A stretch of DNA of 64,000 nt from Marsupella aquatica (Eukaryota > Marchantiophyta): assembly GCA_973895155.1 (NCBI GenBank), contig OZ316894.1, positions 9,982,001 to 10,046,000 on the forward strand. The letters are read 5' to 3'. Shown in pieces: positions 24,201 through 37,708 of the stretch. The notes under the pieces are model-generated. The model was not told the DNA's origin. It saw only the letters and a list, made by a program, of their open reading frames with translations, and did not search any database. Within the stretch, counting starts at the first letter, position 1; each line of letters starts with the position of its first letter. The position numbers and the translations under genes were made by a program.

Positions 24201-26030
24201 ACTGCTTTTTTATCCCAGATTTTTCGTTTGAAACCGAACGTCCCAAATACTGAGACATGTGTCGTTCAGTTTCCAGGTAGTGATCCTGTTATGGGTTCGT
24301 AAGGTAGAGCTTAGCGTAGGTGCTAGACTGACATGTTGAATGCAAAAAAGCATCAGATCGTCTCTGCATTTTTATGAGACTCAGGGTACAGCATGCGCGC
24401 AGTGGTATTGTTGCTACCCTAGATTGGGATCGTTGACGGTTTAGGTTGATTCATCTATTGACTCTTTCTCCGAAATAGTCAATTGTTCCCTAATTCCTCA
24501 AAACCATATGGGCCGAGCCTTTGCATCACTCTAAGTTCAAAATCATTCTGAACCAAGCATCAATGATTCCTCTCGCAGCTGTCATTTCTTTGGATCATTC
24601 ACAGCATCAATCATGGCTGGCGGAGCAGGTAAAAGTGAATTTCCTCGTCCCTTTCTGATTGTAGTAGGAATGGGGCCACCGCCACCTGAGACCGAGTCTA
24701 GCACGGCGTCACAGATGTTCCCTGCAGTTCTGAATTATTTGATCAAGTCCAGTACTGAAACTCCGACCGACAGATACCTTGGCCAAACTTTCGACAGTGG
24801 TTGTTCATGAATCTGTACCTGCTGCAAACTACAGGGGTTGTCCATGAATCTGTACCTACTGCAAAAACTACAGTAGAACACAAATGGTTTTATGGATTCT
24901 ATCTTCAGATTAAATAATGATGATACGACCCAGCTTTAATTGGTTACTGTAAATTTTGGTGAAATACTAGAAATACGACTCGAAGTATCAGCTAGGATGC
25001 CATGAGTTCACCAATGAAGAAAAAGTTCACATCCGACCTCTTGTCTCCTAGATGCAATGTGACCCGCCTTTTTGTTTCTAGAGCCATAAAATTTGCCAAA
25101 TTCCACCTCCCAAAAAGGTTTTTCCATTTTTGGCAAAATTTGGATAGTTTTCTATGTTTCGCTAGCTAGTGTCCACACCAAATCGCGGGCCCCATTAACC
25201 AGAATCTAACGAGGGAGAAACGACGGTTAGAAAATTATTCTAGCAAAATCAGATAAAGAACATTTTGAGCATCGTCCACATTCCTCCTCTGGCACAAAAA
25301 GAAAAACTTAAAAACTAAGCAGAATGTGACACCTCATCACCTTTTGTGATCTAACATATGATAAATCAAATATCCCCGCACGTGACTACTTCGTCACCTT
25401 TGTGACATCTCGCCACTTTTTCCGACACAGCAAAATCTTCCCTGAGAAGCGTGTTTCAACAAGAAAGATATATTAAGTAGTATATTAAAGTTAATAGTCT
25501 CATTTTGATGTCGTTTGCACATAGATGACCTACTTCCAGAATCCATATCAACCTTTTTCAATTTTTGACTAGATCATAATCCTTGCCTTCGCCTTGACTC
25601 CTAACGGCTTATGACGTGGTATGTCCATTTGGCATCGGGGATTTTGTATAAAATAATGTTATTAGTTCATTTGATGTTGATCTCTTTAAATAGCGCAACT
25701 CGTAGTTCTTTGGCTTGGGTACAGAGTTTATTAATAAATCTATATTTGGACCAAAACTTTGTCGTGGCTCATTTTCATATAGAAATTGTAAGGAAGCTCG
25801 TAAGGAAGCTCAATTCACACAGTAAAATGCCCAAGTTTACTCCGACCACCTAAACATTCGCACCGCAGAACCAGACTCCCATATTAGAAAACTATAGGAA
25901 AAACTGAATCAAATCTCCTAAAACTCAAGACCTAGCTCAGCACATGACACCTACACTAAACCAATGTAAAGTAAATTCATCCACACCATTGAAATGTCAT
26001 GCTTTCCAATGTCCATTTCAACATGATATC
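24201..26030. other. Gene-free interval
   Basis: Only short frames. Around 25200-25265 a segment (CCAGAATCTAACGA, then GACGGTTAGAAAATTA, TCTAGCAAAATCAGATAAAG) is shared with 53838-53915, so it is a dispersed repeat or conserved motif block of unknown role. Confidence 0.5.
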
Positions 26031-26032
26031 TT

Positions 26033-26895
26033 TAGTACTTACAGTTTTTTACCAACTTATCTCCCAAACTGACCCTAATTATCAACCCATCCCCCAAACT
26101 ATTTTAATTCCTAAGTTGACCCCTTTTGTACACAGGTTAACTTTAACTCATGTACTTAACTCCATTCCCTATTGGCCTGGGAGCATTTTTTTAAAACGAG
26201 AGTATGTTGGGAAGGAAAGAGGGGCACGACGAGAAGGAAGGGATGGCCTCGGGGGTCTCACTATATGGATGCCTCCCCCATCACCTGGGAAGTTTTTAGG
26301 CCTCAGACCCCCTAAAATGTAAGAAAAAAACATTATTTTTCAACCCGTATAAAATTAAAATATTCTTGGAATATTCCCAAAAATTGGTTACAAAGGCCCT
26401 TATGTTCTTATAAGTCTCAAAATTGGATTTAAAAGACCATATTGTTCTTCTGAGAAAAATTTTAAGTCTTCCCTTCAAACTAATAAAATGACCCTTCTCT
26501 TCGGCGCACGTGATGTGACATTTTTGTGGAAGTGAAACCCCCAAGGGGATGGCCATGTTGTCGGGCCTGCCTTTGTGGGTTTGATGGGGCCTGGAAGAAG
26601 CCGGGGTCGTGGCTGCCCTATTGCAATGCCAAAGGCCAGCCTGGTACTCCCTTACTTGTCATGATGGTAAGGAGTCAGCCTGGGTTAGGGTAGAACAAGT
26701 TGGGGTTTGGCACGGCCAATAGGGCCTTGTTGTGTGTCATGCAACCAATAGGGAATGCCCTCAGGTTCAGTACATGAGTTAAAGTTAACCCATATCCGGA
26801 AAGGGGGTCGACTTAGGAATTAAAATACTTTAGGGGACAGATTCATAAATATGGTCAGTTTGGGGGATAGGTTAGTAAAAAATGGTTAGTAATTA
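26033..26895. mobile_element. TIR element with ~140-bp inverted ends
   Basis: About 26033-26175 reads as the inverted, diverged copy of about 26750-26895. Matching landmarks are TCTCCCAAACTGACC against the reverse of GGTCAGTTTGGGGGA, ATTTTAATTCCTAAGT with its inverse, and GTTAACTTTAACTCATGTAC with its inverse, then ATTCCCTATTGG. The inner 575 bp has no transposase frame. Its CCCCCAAACTGACCC ends recall, but are not the same as, the AGAGGTAT family. I could not fix a target duplication. Confidence 0.7.
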
Positions 26896-26899
26896 TTAC

Positions 26900-29800
26900 C
26901 TTGTTTGGGTTGTTTTATATCATAATTGCCCAATGCCAGTGCGTTGCACAGTTTTTGTTGTGACTATGTTGTCAGTGCGGAAAGTGTGTAATTGCAACAT
27001 GTGTTTTTGTTGTGGAAATGTTGTTGATGCACAAATCTGTACAGTTGAATCATTTAGAAGCCAACAAGAAGTAAGCGATGGAAGGCACAAACGGGTAGGG
27101 AGAGTCAGGCAAGAGCCAAGGTGAAGCAGGGTGAGGATAATAGAGACATGGATGCACCAAGTGTGTCGGGCAGAAAAAAATGGACCAAGCCCCCTATGGC
27201 TTTCCCCGGCTCCCACCAGCCTTTTTTATCCTCGCCCTGGTTTTGGGAGTCCAATGGCCACCAAAATTGTCTCCCAAATTGGTCCACCTCTAGGTCATGA
27301 CCCACATATTTACCCCTTTTCAGACAATTCCATGCATGGTCCAATTGACTAAATAAATACTACATCCATTATGAATTCCAGCCAAAAGCCCAGGCATTTG
27401 CAAACAGACCATGGCTCCCCATCCACGGAACTAAATATCAAAACAAGCCTAATGCTTGTGCATGGCATGATTCTCATTGGAGCAATGTACTCACTGAGAA
27501 CATGTTGTTATTGGCGCGACAATGCCCTTGCATTACACATGTGAGGTGAGGCAAGGGAGTGTTACTGTTTTCCTTTGTCATGATGTTGTGGTTATGGAAG
27601 TTCCTTGTTTTGATTAGGTGGTGGTTGCTGCGGAAATGTTGCCTATTTCATAAATTTATTATTCCAAAAGCAATGTTGTTGGGGAGGGCAGGGGCAGGGG
27701 GGCACAAAACAGGAAACAGTAGCCAGGACATTGCAGGGTCCAGGGTATGGTCAAGTGGCGATAATTTGTCTTCCTTTTCTTCCTTTCCCCTCCTGACCAT
27801 TCATATTCTCTTCCCCATCCCCACATGTGAGGCTTGGCAGGCCCAGCATGCGCGGCCCAAGGCAATGCCTTGAGACAACAACGGCAAGGCAATTGGGCAG
27901 ATTTAGGAGGAGCCTTGGGGAGATCCAACTGTGAAGAGAGAGTGGGCCCATAATCTGACCCCAAATTTGACAGCCAGCATTTTTTCCCACAAGGAAAACA
28001 ATTTGTAAACAGAGGATAGAAGAGATCCTGTGGGATTGATAATTGAAGCTACTTACCTGAGTGATCAGTCCGTTCTAAAACATTATGTACAAAATAGTAT
28101 TAACATTAACACTATAATATAATAATGCAAAGACTGGCAAATCTCAAGAGCTATGGCCACCTGGGCCTTGTTATTTGGGAAACCTAATATTGCAGCAAAG
28201 TGAATCCAAGGGAAAGGATTTTGGGATTTGCAGGAGCATGAAACATATCAGATTGAATCAGGAACCAAGAGGCATCATTGGAGGCATCAAGGAAATGAAA
28301 GAACCGATCTACAAATTCAAAGCAATGGGATGAAGGTGTTGCAAAGACTGGGTTGACAAGAGACAGCTTGATCTGTCCATGAGAATTAGCAATCACAACT
28401 TTCCTATGACTAGTCAAGCAATTGGTAACATAGTCATGGACTATTGGCAAAGAACTTTCTAAGGCATTCAAGCTATGATCAAAATCATGTGTTCCCCCAA
28501 AACCCTAAGATTTGGAAAGTTTGGAAGTGACAACGGAAGGGCTTTTGTTTCAACCAAAGAAACAGGAAAATTGGTCATTACACATTGATTTTTGGGAGGG
28601 GAATCCGAACAATGAGCTGCTACACCATGCCTTGCAGCCACCAAACAGACCAAACAAAGGGTCATATGGGATATTCCAACAAGGAATGTGGTCAGAAATC
28701 TTATGTTACCTTGGTAAATGTTAGAGTAGTTGAAGAGTGTCTTTCCACTTGTCATTATTTCAAAAATGTGTAAATTAAATAGAATGTTAAGACATATTAC
28801 CAGAAAACACTCATATATCAATCACAACTCATCCAAAGATTAATTTCTTTCACCCCCTATTTTACCCTTTTCTTTGTTTACTTGAAATGTTACTTTTCAG
28901 TTTTCCTTGGTTTTACAATGACATGGTCTAACTGGTTTTCTTTGCCTTGTCTCAAACACGCCAATAGTCAAATTTGGTTCTTCTTGCATAACTAATGGTT
29001 CTTGTTTGTGACAAATGATGTTGATGTGGTTGCACGTACATCCAGGAATTGGAGAAGGGACTTCCCATGAGGGTCTGTAAAAAGTGTTTTAGCCAGAATT
29101 TTGTCATTCAAGCCCGAAAGGCTGGGATTTTTTACATTGCTACCTAGCTTGAGAATCTGATTAAGTACTAAATAAATTTGAAGAAAATGGATGTCTCAAA
29201 AATTTGTCATGACCCTCATCAAACAAATCAGATGAAAAAAATGAAAGGGAAAGGAAAAGGAAAAACATGAAAGAAAGCTACGATTTGGGGGCAAAAGAAA
29301 GACAGAAATGGGTGGAAGGTTGGGGGGGGAGGAATGGAGTTGCAAGTTTCCTTTAGTTTAGCTTTAGCCACTGCTAAGTTTCTACTTTTGCTGAGCATTG
29401 TTTAGGGTCAGCTACTAATGTTTGATTGAAACCTGGTATGTTCTTTGACTGAGTGAATGGATTGAGGTCTAGTAGTGAGGCACCGTGATATGTTTCTTTT
29501 GCATGATCTGCATGAAAATCTGACTAGGGGGACAAGCATTAGAAAATACAAAAGGGGGAGCCAAGCTGTTGGTTTTCATATGTCACAAACCCTTAACCGG
29601 GCAAGAAGACTAGGTCCATGAAGTAAATATCTTTTTTGCAATTTGTAAGGAGTTTTTCAAACTGGTGAAGCCTCAAACTTATATCAGGGACCCACTTAAT
29701 AGTTGCTCATAAATATTAGATATTAATATTTGTTCCCTGTATTTTTCTTTGCATGATTGCACCTGGAGCTGGAGAAGGGAAATTTTTTGGCAATTTTTAG

Positions 29801-30525
29801 CCAATGAGAAAAGTTACTACTCTAATGTCATTCTAGTTAGTGCAATAGATAGAAACTTATTGAAATATTATTTATGGAAAGTGAAGGCCGGATATACCTC
29901 CATGTTTGATAGTGCTCCCGTGGACCACATTTTGGTGGTCCATGGGAGTTTTGGGTTTATAACCTGATGCTTATTATTGAGTCCTAAAATAATCTTTAGC
30001 TTTTCACCTGCAAGGCAACTAGACAAGGGGGAAACATAAAGGAACACAAGCCCTAATATGTCATATTAACACAATGAAAATTAATCTTATAGAACTTACC
30101 CCTTGGCATTCCATGATGAATAACTCAACCAAAATGGCCAAAAAATCACTGCCAATTTGATGGAAGTGTAGCTTACCTACTCCTCTAGGACATACTCAAA
30201 ACTAATAAATATTTACATTTATGAACATCAAGTTATTACAATGAAACTCAAATTTGGGAAATGTGGTCCATGGGGGTTTCAAAAGACCAATGTTGTGGTC
30301 CAATGGAGAATCATTATCATTATATATAACTAACAAAATATTCTAGAGTGTTTAGAAAACATCAAAAGAAATCTCTCATGTAAATTTTAAGAATGTTATG
30401 AACATTTTAATGTAATCACTGACCTCTCAATGTATACATTAGTTTTAAAAATGAGAAGTGAAAAAACAGAAGAACATGTATTAAAGCATACAGGTTGCGT
30501 GAACTCACTCGGCTGGTGAACTCAC
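26900..30525. other. Gene-free interval
   Basis: No credible coding sequence on either strand. Segments near 27180-27300 and 27700-27990 are mixed-composition repeat-like DNA. A hairpin occurs at 29915-29948: CTCCCGTGGACCAC against GTGGTCCATGGGAG, 14-bp stem with one mismatch and a 6-base loop. The related string GTGGTCCATGGGGG recurs near 30264. Confidence 0.5.
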
Positions 30526-30529
30526 TCGG

Positions 30530-30985
30530 CTGGTTGTTTTGATATTGTGACACATAAAGCAAAGAGAAAAGCTTACACCATGCTTTACCAAAAAAATGCT
30601 CGCAACACATGCTTCTGGTTGTTTCGATATTGCAACACATAAAAGCAAAGAGAAAAGCTTACACCATGCTTTCAGAAATGCTCAAAACACATACCTTCTG
30701 CTGGTTGCTTTGGTATTCTGACACATAAAATCAAAGAAAAAAGTTTACACTATGCTTTAAAACAGAGGTATTTGCTTGATTGACCCCCAAAATGAAATTT
30801 GTTACTTGATCTACCCCCTGAGGTCTATCAAGGGTCCAGATCTGAGATCGAAAGATCCATCAACAGTCAAGATTGGGGAAAAGTATGGAGGGGGTTGATT
30901 AATCAAACTTTTTCCAGAAGAGGGTTTACTAAGTATATCTCTCCTTTAAAACATGCTCAAAACAGCTCAAAACACATGCTTGGAT
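30530..30985. repeat. ~85-bp tandem repeat interrupted by a MITE
   Basis: Units begin CTGGTTGTTTTGATATT (30530), CTGGTTGTTTCGATATT (30615) and CTGGTTGCTTTGGTATT (30701). Each continues with ACACATAAA, AAAGAGAAAAGCTTACACCA and TGCTTT. The third unit is split by the element at 30764-30944 and resumes as AACATGCTCAAAAC. A small duplication, GGTGAACTCACTCGGCT-like, precedes them. Confidence 0.85.
30764..30944. mobile_element. MITE of the AGAGGTAT-TIR family, copy 2, with perfect target duplication
   Basis: Left end AGAGGTATTTGCTTGATTGA, right end ACTAAGTATATCTCTCC; same interior as the copy at 15399-15579. TTTAAAAC occurs directly before (30756-30763) and directly after (30945-30952), an 8-bp target duplication. 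The element interrupts a tandem repeat unit, so the insertion is later than that array. Confidence 0.88.
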
Positions 30986-30999
30986 GATTTCGCAATACA

Positions 31000-33900
31000 G
31001 AGAAGCAGGCAGAATTTACAGAGAGAAAATCTCCCAAGTGATAACACCTCTTAAAACATTACTGAAGCTTGCTCTCATCGCCAGGGTTTTAGGTTTCAGG
31101 GTTTATTGCATAGTGCGATTGCTGAAAAGTATGCAAATTTTGTTGGATTTCCACGGTGTTGTGTTTCTAGGTAGGGTTTAGGGTTTTGGGGCAACACTTT
31201 ATTTTGTTAAAAAATTCTGTTCTGCTACAGTAGGTTTCTGATTGTCAGGGTTTTGGGTTTCTCAGGGTTTATCGCAGAGGTGTCTTTTCTGAAATGGGGC
31301 GACAGCATTAGTTGGTTTTTGCATTGTGCTAGGTATCTGTCGATTAGACTGCAATGAACATTCTCGGTAGCGACCAGTCGTAGGAATTTTTAGATCCCAA
31401 CTTTTGGGATTGGCTGTACAGGTTGTGGCGGCACGGACCAGCCGAGTGAATTTGAGGCAGCTTGCAAGTAACAAAGTAGAACCAATGTCCTCTCTTCGGA
31501 ATGCCGTGAAACGCGAATCGTAAGCGAGGAGCGCTCACAACCGTAAGTTAAGATTTGCTGTGTCGTGTGTTTACACATTTTCGGGAAGCCCATTGTTGTA
31601 TTCGGAATTTCTTGGAACTGGTACTACGTACTTCGTGCAAAAGAATTTCACAAGAAAGAGAAGACAATACTGGTGGTCCACTAAATCCATCAAATCTGCC
31701 CAAAATCTTCTAATGTCTTTGGATCGCTAAGTGGATTGTCTTCTGCAGGTTCTCGGGGAGAAAGCTACTATAAAAAACCCCGATTAGATTCCTACAGAGT
31801 GATAAACCTCACAACCGGAGATGGAATTCACACATCAAAGTAAATTTCCTCAGATATTGTTTCATGTGGTCCTTCTGCATTGCAATTGTAATTTTCCCTG
31901 TTGTTTCCACTCAGAGCTGGGAAGGAATAGTATTTTCAAGAAGAGATGCTATTAATGAAAACTCAAGATATTAGATACGTGCTTAACAAGGCACAATCAG
32001 AGCAAAAGGTTTGTTTGTAAATCGCAACTGTTTGTGGACTAGCTTGTAATCTGGATATAGATTTGGCTGTCTAAAGTCTCTCTTCTGGCTAGATACATAA
32101 TTTTCAGGAGACATGACATGCCTCATCTTTTTGCCCCAGTCGATAGTCTAGTGGAACAAATCTTTCGACATTTTCGGCCTTGGCCTCGGGCTGGATTTTG
32201 GATCTGATTTGCATTTTTTCTGTTGGTTGCCTACAGAAGGTGGAGCGGCTCGAAGCTATCCTTCATTCCGTGTGTCAGGCTCCCACCAACAGCCACATTT
32301 ATTTTGCAGTTCAGTTTTATTTCGTCGTTGGGAGGCTGCCAAAGGAAACCCTTAGAGCACGTCAATGTTGCTTTGGAGTGACAGAAATTTCAAATCCCTG
32401 GACCCATCAGTGCTCAGTTTCAACTGAATGCATTCTAGAAAATGTCCAAAATCGTAGTTCCCTAAACGGAACTGCAAAATAAATGTGGTTGTTGGTGTGA
32501 GCCTGACCAATCAGTGCCCAGTTTCAACTGGATGCATTCTAGAAAGTGCAGCTCATCAAGAACGCCCGGAACTTTGGGAAAAGATGAAATGCATGGTCGT
32601 CACAATAACAATAAAAAGCAGATTATGGTGGGTAATTTGATGCCTGCATGTTTTTCCCAAGCACTTGAGAACTTGTCTTCAACAGAAATATTTTATATCA
32701 AAGCAATCTGGCTGCCTGAATGGTGATTTGTAGGAGTGATGACACTTTTTGTACGCAAAAGGTTTTCATTGGGGGATATGGCACGCTGTCAGTGATTTCT
32801 CATTTTGGCATGGCTTAAATGTGGCAGAGAAAAGGTACAAAACGCAAGCTACCTGGTGAGCTTCGTGGTCAGCTTCGTCGTGACGCTTCCGAGAATGTCC
32901 AGGAACCGGTATGCAAGCGGCGGCAAGAAAGGAAGAGGTGAAGTATCTGGAGAAAGTGCCCCAACTAAAGGCTTATGTCCTCAAAGGTCCACGAAGGCCG
33001 TTTTCTTGCGGGTAAGTCACCCACCAGCCGCAGCACGCAGTCTAGAAGTAGAGATCGATTCCAAATGAAAGGGATATTTTATTGTTTTAATACTTGCGTT
33101 GTAAAAGGAACCTGGATGCGCAAACTGGATGCTCGGGACATTAGCTGGAAACAAGCTATGTATGCTTTGCGTTGTCATTCAAGGCTTTCTCACCTTGTCA
33201 GGGCAGGCTGCTTAATTCATCGCCGTCATGGTAGCAACCTACAGGCTGATTAATTCGGTGTTTGGGTTGTGCAGGCAAACAGTTTTTTTCTAATCGCCAC
33301 CAAAAATGGATTGTCAAACTACGGCCACTGAAATACCAGGGGATTCCCACAATCCTTCCTGAATAGAATAAAGCCTCTGGACATTAATTTTATGTGTTCA
33401 TTCGACCGATCCTGATTCCCATCGGAGTATTGGAGAGAACGAGGGTTCTTTGAGACGTAATCCCAGAGAGAGAGAGGGTTCCCTGAGATGTAATCCCAGG
33501 CCCGAGATGTATAACTGTGAAGTAGCGATTTATTAAACTGCAAGGGGTATGTGGTTCAAAGCAAGTATTTTCACCCGTGATATCATCTTGAGTATTCGAT
33601 GTTTCTCTTAAAACATCAAGTCTTAGAATGCTTTCCCACAACACTTCAACGCACCTGTTTCTAATATCACCAAGGTAAAGTACGGTATAATATGCTAGTT
33701 TCTACAGATTGTTCTTGAGAGGGGGCTATTGGGTTTGCACGAAACGATTCCGCATGCCCTTTTAGCCTTACAATTTTAAATTAACTCATGTAAGAAGATT
33801 GCTCTCAGACGGAGCAAACCCTTATTATTGTATTCTCCATCCTTGTGGTCACAGCACCTTCATACTCTTTAAGTAGAGTTGCAAGTCCACTCAACTCTCT

Positions 33901-34850
33901 TTTTGCAGGGCTGCCTGAACCTGCGACGAAGCTCTAACCACGGCCCAGGCGCTTTGGACTGTAGGTATATGTATGAAGTTCTTACAATCTCTTGGAGATT
34001 GCAAACGCTCCATACGCGACATGTCGTCGACCAAATCCATTAACACTACTTTGCGGTTTGCTTGGAATCTTGAATTCTTTTGATTCGCCCGAAAATGAAC
34101 GTGGGAAGTACCATATTTATCGTTTACATAGATCAGCTAAATAGGTAACTGTGCCACATGGGATAATCTAGGTCCATCTTATCTACGCCTGGGTAACTTT
34201 TATGTTCAGTTACCAAACGGCGTCGAGAATAGGGTCCCGCAAAACTGTGATGATAGTATGACAACTCCATTGCAGATATATATTTTATCTCTTGAAACTT
34301 CTAAGATATTCCCAAAAGTGCATGGAGAGAATCCTTCGGAAGAGCATCTGAACCTCTTATTAGCAAACTTCATGATTCGTTCAAAACAAGAAGAAAGGGA
34401 AATCTGAAGTCCTAATATGGATCAGGAAGATTCTGTGGTCAGAGGGGAGACACCATTATGCAAAAACTTACTGTTGCTCTCATTTTGATGGGCACAGTGG
34501 AGAAAGTTCAGTTTCGTTTTGGCGTAACTTCGAAGAAATTCATATTCTAATCTGGTCCAAATTCAAACCTCAGCTGAAGACGGATGTCAGAAATCCCTAT
34601 CCACGTCAACTCACGATACGATAGCTCGAAAGGAAGATTGTCTGGTGTGGGAAGGGAAGAGGAAAAGGTTCGCTCGTTGGATCGAGAGAGCACCGTCTGT
34701 TGGGCTGCTGGCATTCGTGTTTTTGGATCAGTCGAATTGATAACTCGCATGCCCAGTCCATGCTTGATCAGCATTATGATTGTCCTCATCGTTGCCTTCT
34801 GTTGTTGCGGGCAAGGAGAAGGCGAGGAGGAGGGCGGGCTAAGGTGTTAA
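31000..34850. other. Interval without a clear gene; possible isolated exon near 32912
   Basis: A telomere-like or telo-box motif (AGGGTTTAGGGTTTT) lies near 31173. A diverged duplication of about 45 bp (CCCAGTTTCAACTGGATGCA-like) is at 32402 and 32506. At 32912-33010 an ATG opens a 33-codon frame (starts MQAAARKEEVKYLEKV) that runs into a good splice donor GCGG/GTAAGT. It could be an exon of an unrecognised gene, but I cannot find partner exons. Nothing else coding is convincing. Confidence 0.4.
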
Positions 34851-34854
34851 AGGT

Positions 34855-37135
34855 ATGGCGGATATCCGAGGTTGTGGGACGATTGTCGTGAAGCTGGCCG
34901 CTCTGGTAGTACTCACGATGCTGCTGCTGCTCTGCCCCATTAACGCAACGCTCCCGACAGTGCTGCCTAATCTTGGTGGAAGACGAGCAAATGGAAAGAT
35001 TAATGCGTCGCTGCAGAGTAGCAGTAGGGTTCAGGGAAAAGCGCTGTCACCGGTTGTGTTGGTACCTGGAACAGGGGGAACACAGCTTGAGGCGAGGCTC
35101 ACCAAGGAGTACAAGCCTGGGGCGTTCTGGTGTTACTCCTTCTCTTCCAGTTACTTCAGATTATGGCTGGACGCCTTTTCTCTGATTCCGCCGTTTACCA
35201 CCTGCTTTGCTGAACGGCTCAAGCTGGTGTACAATGAGGAGACGGAGCGCTTTGAGAATTTCCCGGGCGTTGAGACGAGGGTGCCTTACTGGGGCAGCAC
35301 CGAGGGTATGGAAGTTCTGGACCCTACTTTGAGGTACGTCTTTATCTCTTCGGTTCGGTGTAGTCTGCTCAAAATGAGTGTCAGAGAAAGTGGGTTCGGT
35401 TTGGTTTCTAGCTGGAATTCATCTAGCTGAAGCAAAAATGCTCAATTGGGAAACTAACTGACTGGTTGACTGAATGCTTGCTTCCTTGTCTGCCTGCCTG
35501 AAAATTGATCAACTAACTGACTGCTTAAGGAATAAATGAATGCATGGATAGTAAATGAAGCAGCGAAGGAATGGATGAGCGAATCAATGGGTGAATGAAG
35601 TGATGGGTGGATGATTGAATAGGATTCGAGGTCTTTCGAGATCCGAATGGGCCATGACAAAGTACCAGTTCCTCGAAGAATTGTACACAGGACATTCACG
35701 AGACAGTTCATCTTGTCTCCGATCATGTTGAGATGCATAATGAATTAAAGTTCATGGAACGGATTCTTATGCACATACGTGGAGCAAACGAGTGAGATAC
35801 TTATGAGAGCAAACATTAAGTGACTTGAAACATCACGGATGTGTAATACTCTTCCACATCTGAAGACAGAAAAAGATGGTAATGATCGAAATCATCTAAA
35901 TTGATTTATGTACGCGTATAGCCAAGAGGCCATTGGGGTGGATGGGAGAGAGCTTTAGTTCACGTCTTGAACAAGATATAATCTTACCTTTGTGCATTAC
36001 AATTAGTCTGCCAACTCTAGACAACTAAGAGATCATCCCACCCGAAAGGAATTGGGGTTTTGGGCAGTGCATTCACGTATTTGAATTTATATATTTTTTT
36101 CTAGCTTCAAAGTGGATTGGGTGTCTGAATCGGTGCCTCCAGATGAATATTGAGTGAGGTCCAGTTGCAGTCATTCATAGTTGACATTTCCAGTAGAATC
36201 GTGTGTACTACTAATCCAAGGATTCTACCTGAAATTTTAACTTGTGAATCAGGAGTCTCGCCGCTTATATGGAGCCGCTTGTCTCAGGATTGAAAGCCGA
36301 GGGTTACGAAGTAGGAGAGACCCTTTTTGGGGCACCTTATGATTTCCGCTATGCGCCAGGGCCTTACGCCGCAGACGTGGCAGTAAAATATAGCAAAGAT
36401 CTCAAGGAACTGATTGAACAAGCATATGCTCGAAACTCCAATAAAGCAGTGGTCCTCGCCGCTCACAGTCTAGGTTGTCTGTGGTCGCTCTATTTCCTAA
36501 ACCAGCAGCCTCTTTCGTGGCGAAAGCAATTTATCAAGAGCTTTGTATCAGTTGCAGCTCCATGGGGAGGTACAGTGCAGGAAATGCTCACTTTTGCATC
36601 AGGCTATTCAGAGGGGATCGCTTTAATTGATCCCTTGACGCTGAGAAGCGAGCAGAGAAGTTCTGAGACCAACATGTGGTTGCTGCCAACTCCCAGGGTC
36701 TTCGGCCACCAACCTTTGGTCCTTACCAACACAAGACTGTACACAAGTCATGACTTGGAAGACTTTCTCATAGACATTGGATATCCAGAGGGTGTGAATG
36801 CATATAGGACTCGAATACCACACCTGACAAACAATCTGACAGCACCTGGAGTTCCAGTCTCAATCATCTATAGTTACGGAATCAAAACTCCTGAGAGGCT
36901 CTTTTACTATAATGGGTTTGATAAGCAACCAGCTGTCATGGATGGAGATGGAGATGGAACGGTCAATTATGATAGCCTAGTATCTGTGATTCCAGAGTGG
37001 ACGGCCATGGACGGGCAGCTGATTCGGACCACCAAGTTGGGGAATTATACACACAGTTCTATCATACTGGAATCCGATTCTGTGAAATCCATAGTTCAGG
37101 AGATTCTTCATGATTGGACTGCGGATGTCGAATAG
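34855..37135 (+). CDS. LCAT1: LCAT-like acyltransferase/phospholipase (plant LCAT1 type), 453 aa, 2 exons
   Basis: Lecithin:cholesterol acyltransferase-family lipid enzyme; relatives move or release acyl chains from phospholipids and act in the secretory pathway or vacuole. Exons 34855-35333 and 36253-37135 join in frame (1362 bp) across a 919-bp GT-AG intron. An N-terminal hydrophobic segment (about residues 11-31, VVKLAALVVLTMLLLL) is a signal peptide or anchor. VVLVPGTGGTQLEA (about 66-79) is the oxyanion/lid region. The nucleophile is Ser232 in AHSLGC; Asp about 394 in DGDGTV and His427 in NYTHSSII complete the triad. FRLWLDAFSLIPPFTTCF and the SVAAPWGG motif are typical of the plant LCAT1 branch, and length fits the usual 430-450 aa. 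The fourth-position Gly of GxSxG+1 is Cys here (HSLGC where plant LCAT1 has HSLGG), which is mildly odd. Appears intact. Confidence 0.93.
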
Positions 37136-37708
37136 ACACAACTATTTTGAGAAGGGGCTTGCTAAGTGAGGTCTAGTTGTCCGGTACTTTCGCTCCAAGT
37201 TTTGACACATCTGTTGATCATGCTAGACTAGAAGAGTGTTACCGAGATGTTTTTTGCCAGTCCTGTTCTTGATCTAAGACTGACTACCTGGCCTACATGT
37301 CGGCTATGGAAATCCTAATTGTATATTCTCTGCACTTCAGAAAATGAGTTGTCTCTAGTAGGTGTCTGCATAAAGTCGATCACAAAATATTCCTGCCCAA
37401 GTGCAACCATGGCATTGCTGAGTGGTCTTGTAGCAGGACATTTGTTTTTTGCTTTGAGGGTGTGGTCATGGTTTCTTCTATGACCGTTTACTTAATCGCA
37501 GAGATCCGTCTCCCTTACTTAGTCGCTTGATTTCGCTGCCCACATTTAGTTGTTACTTGATGGACTCGTGGGTACTTTTTCGGTCATTCATGGAGTAATT
37601 TGCAACTTGGATTTCATTATTGTGATTCTAGTGGCAGACAGACTAGATTCTTGCCGTGACTCACGACGATCAATCCGTGACGATTGGAGCTTCTGGCTGT
37701 CCGAAACA

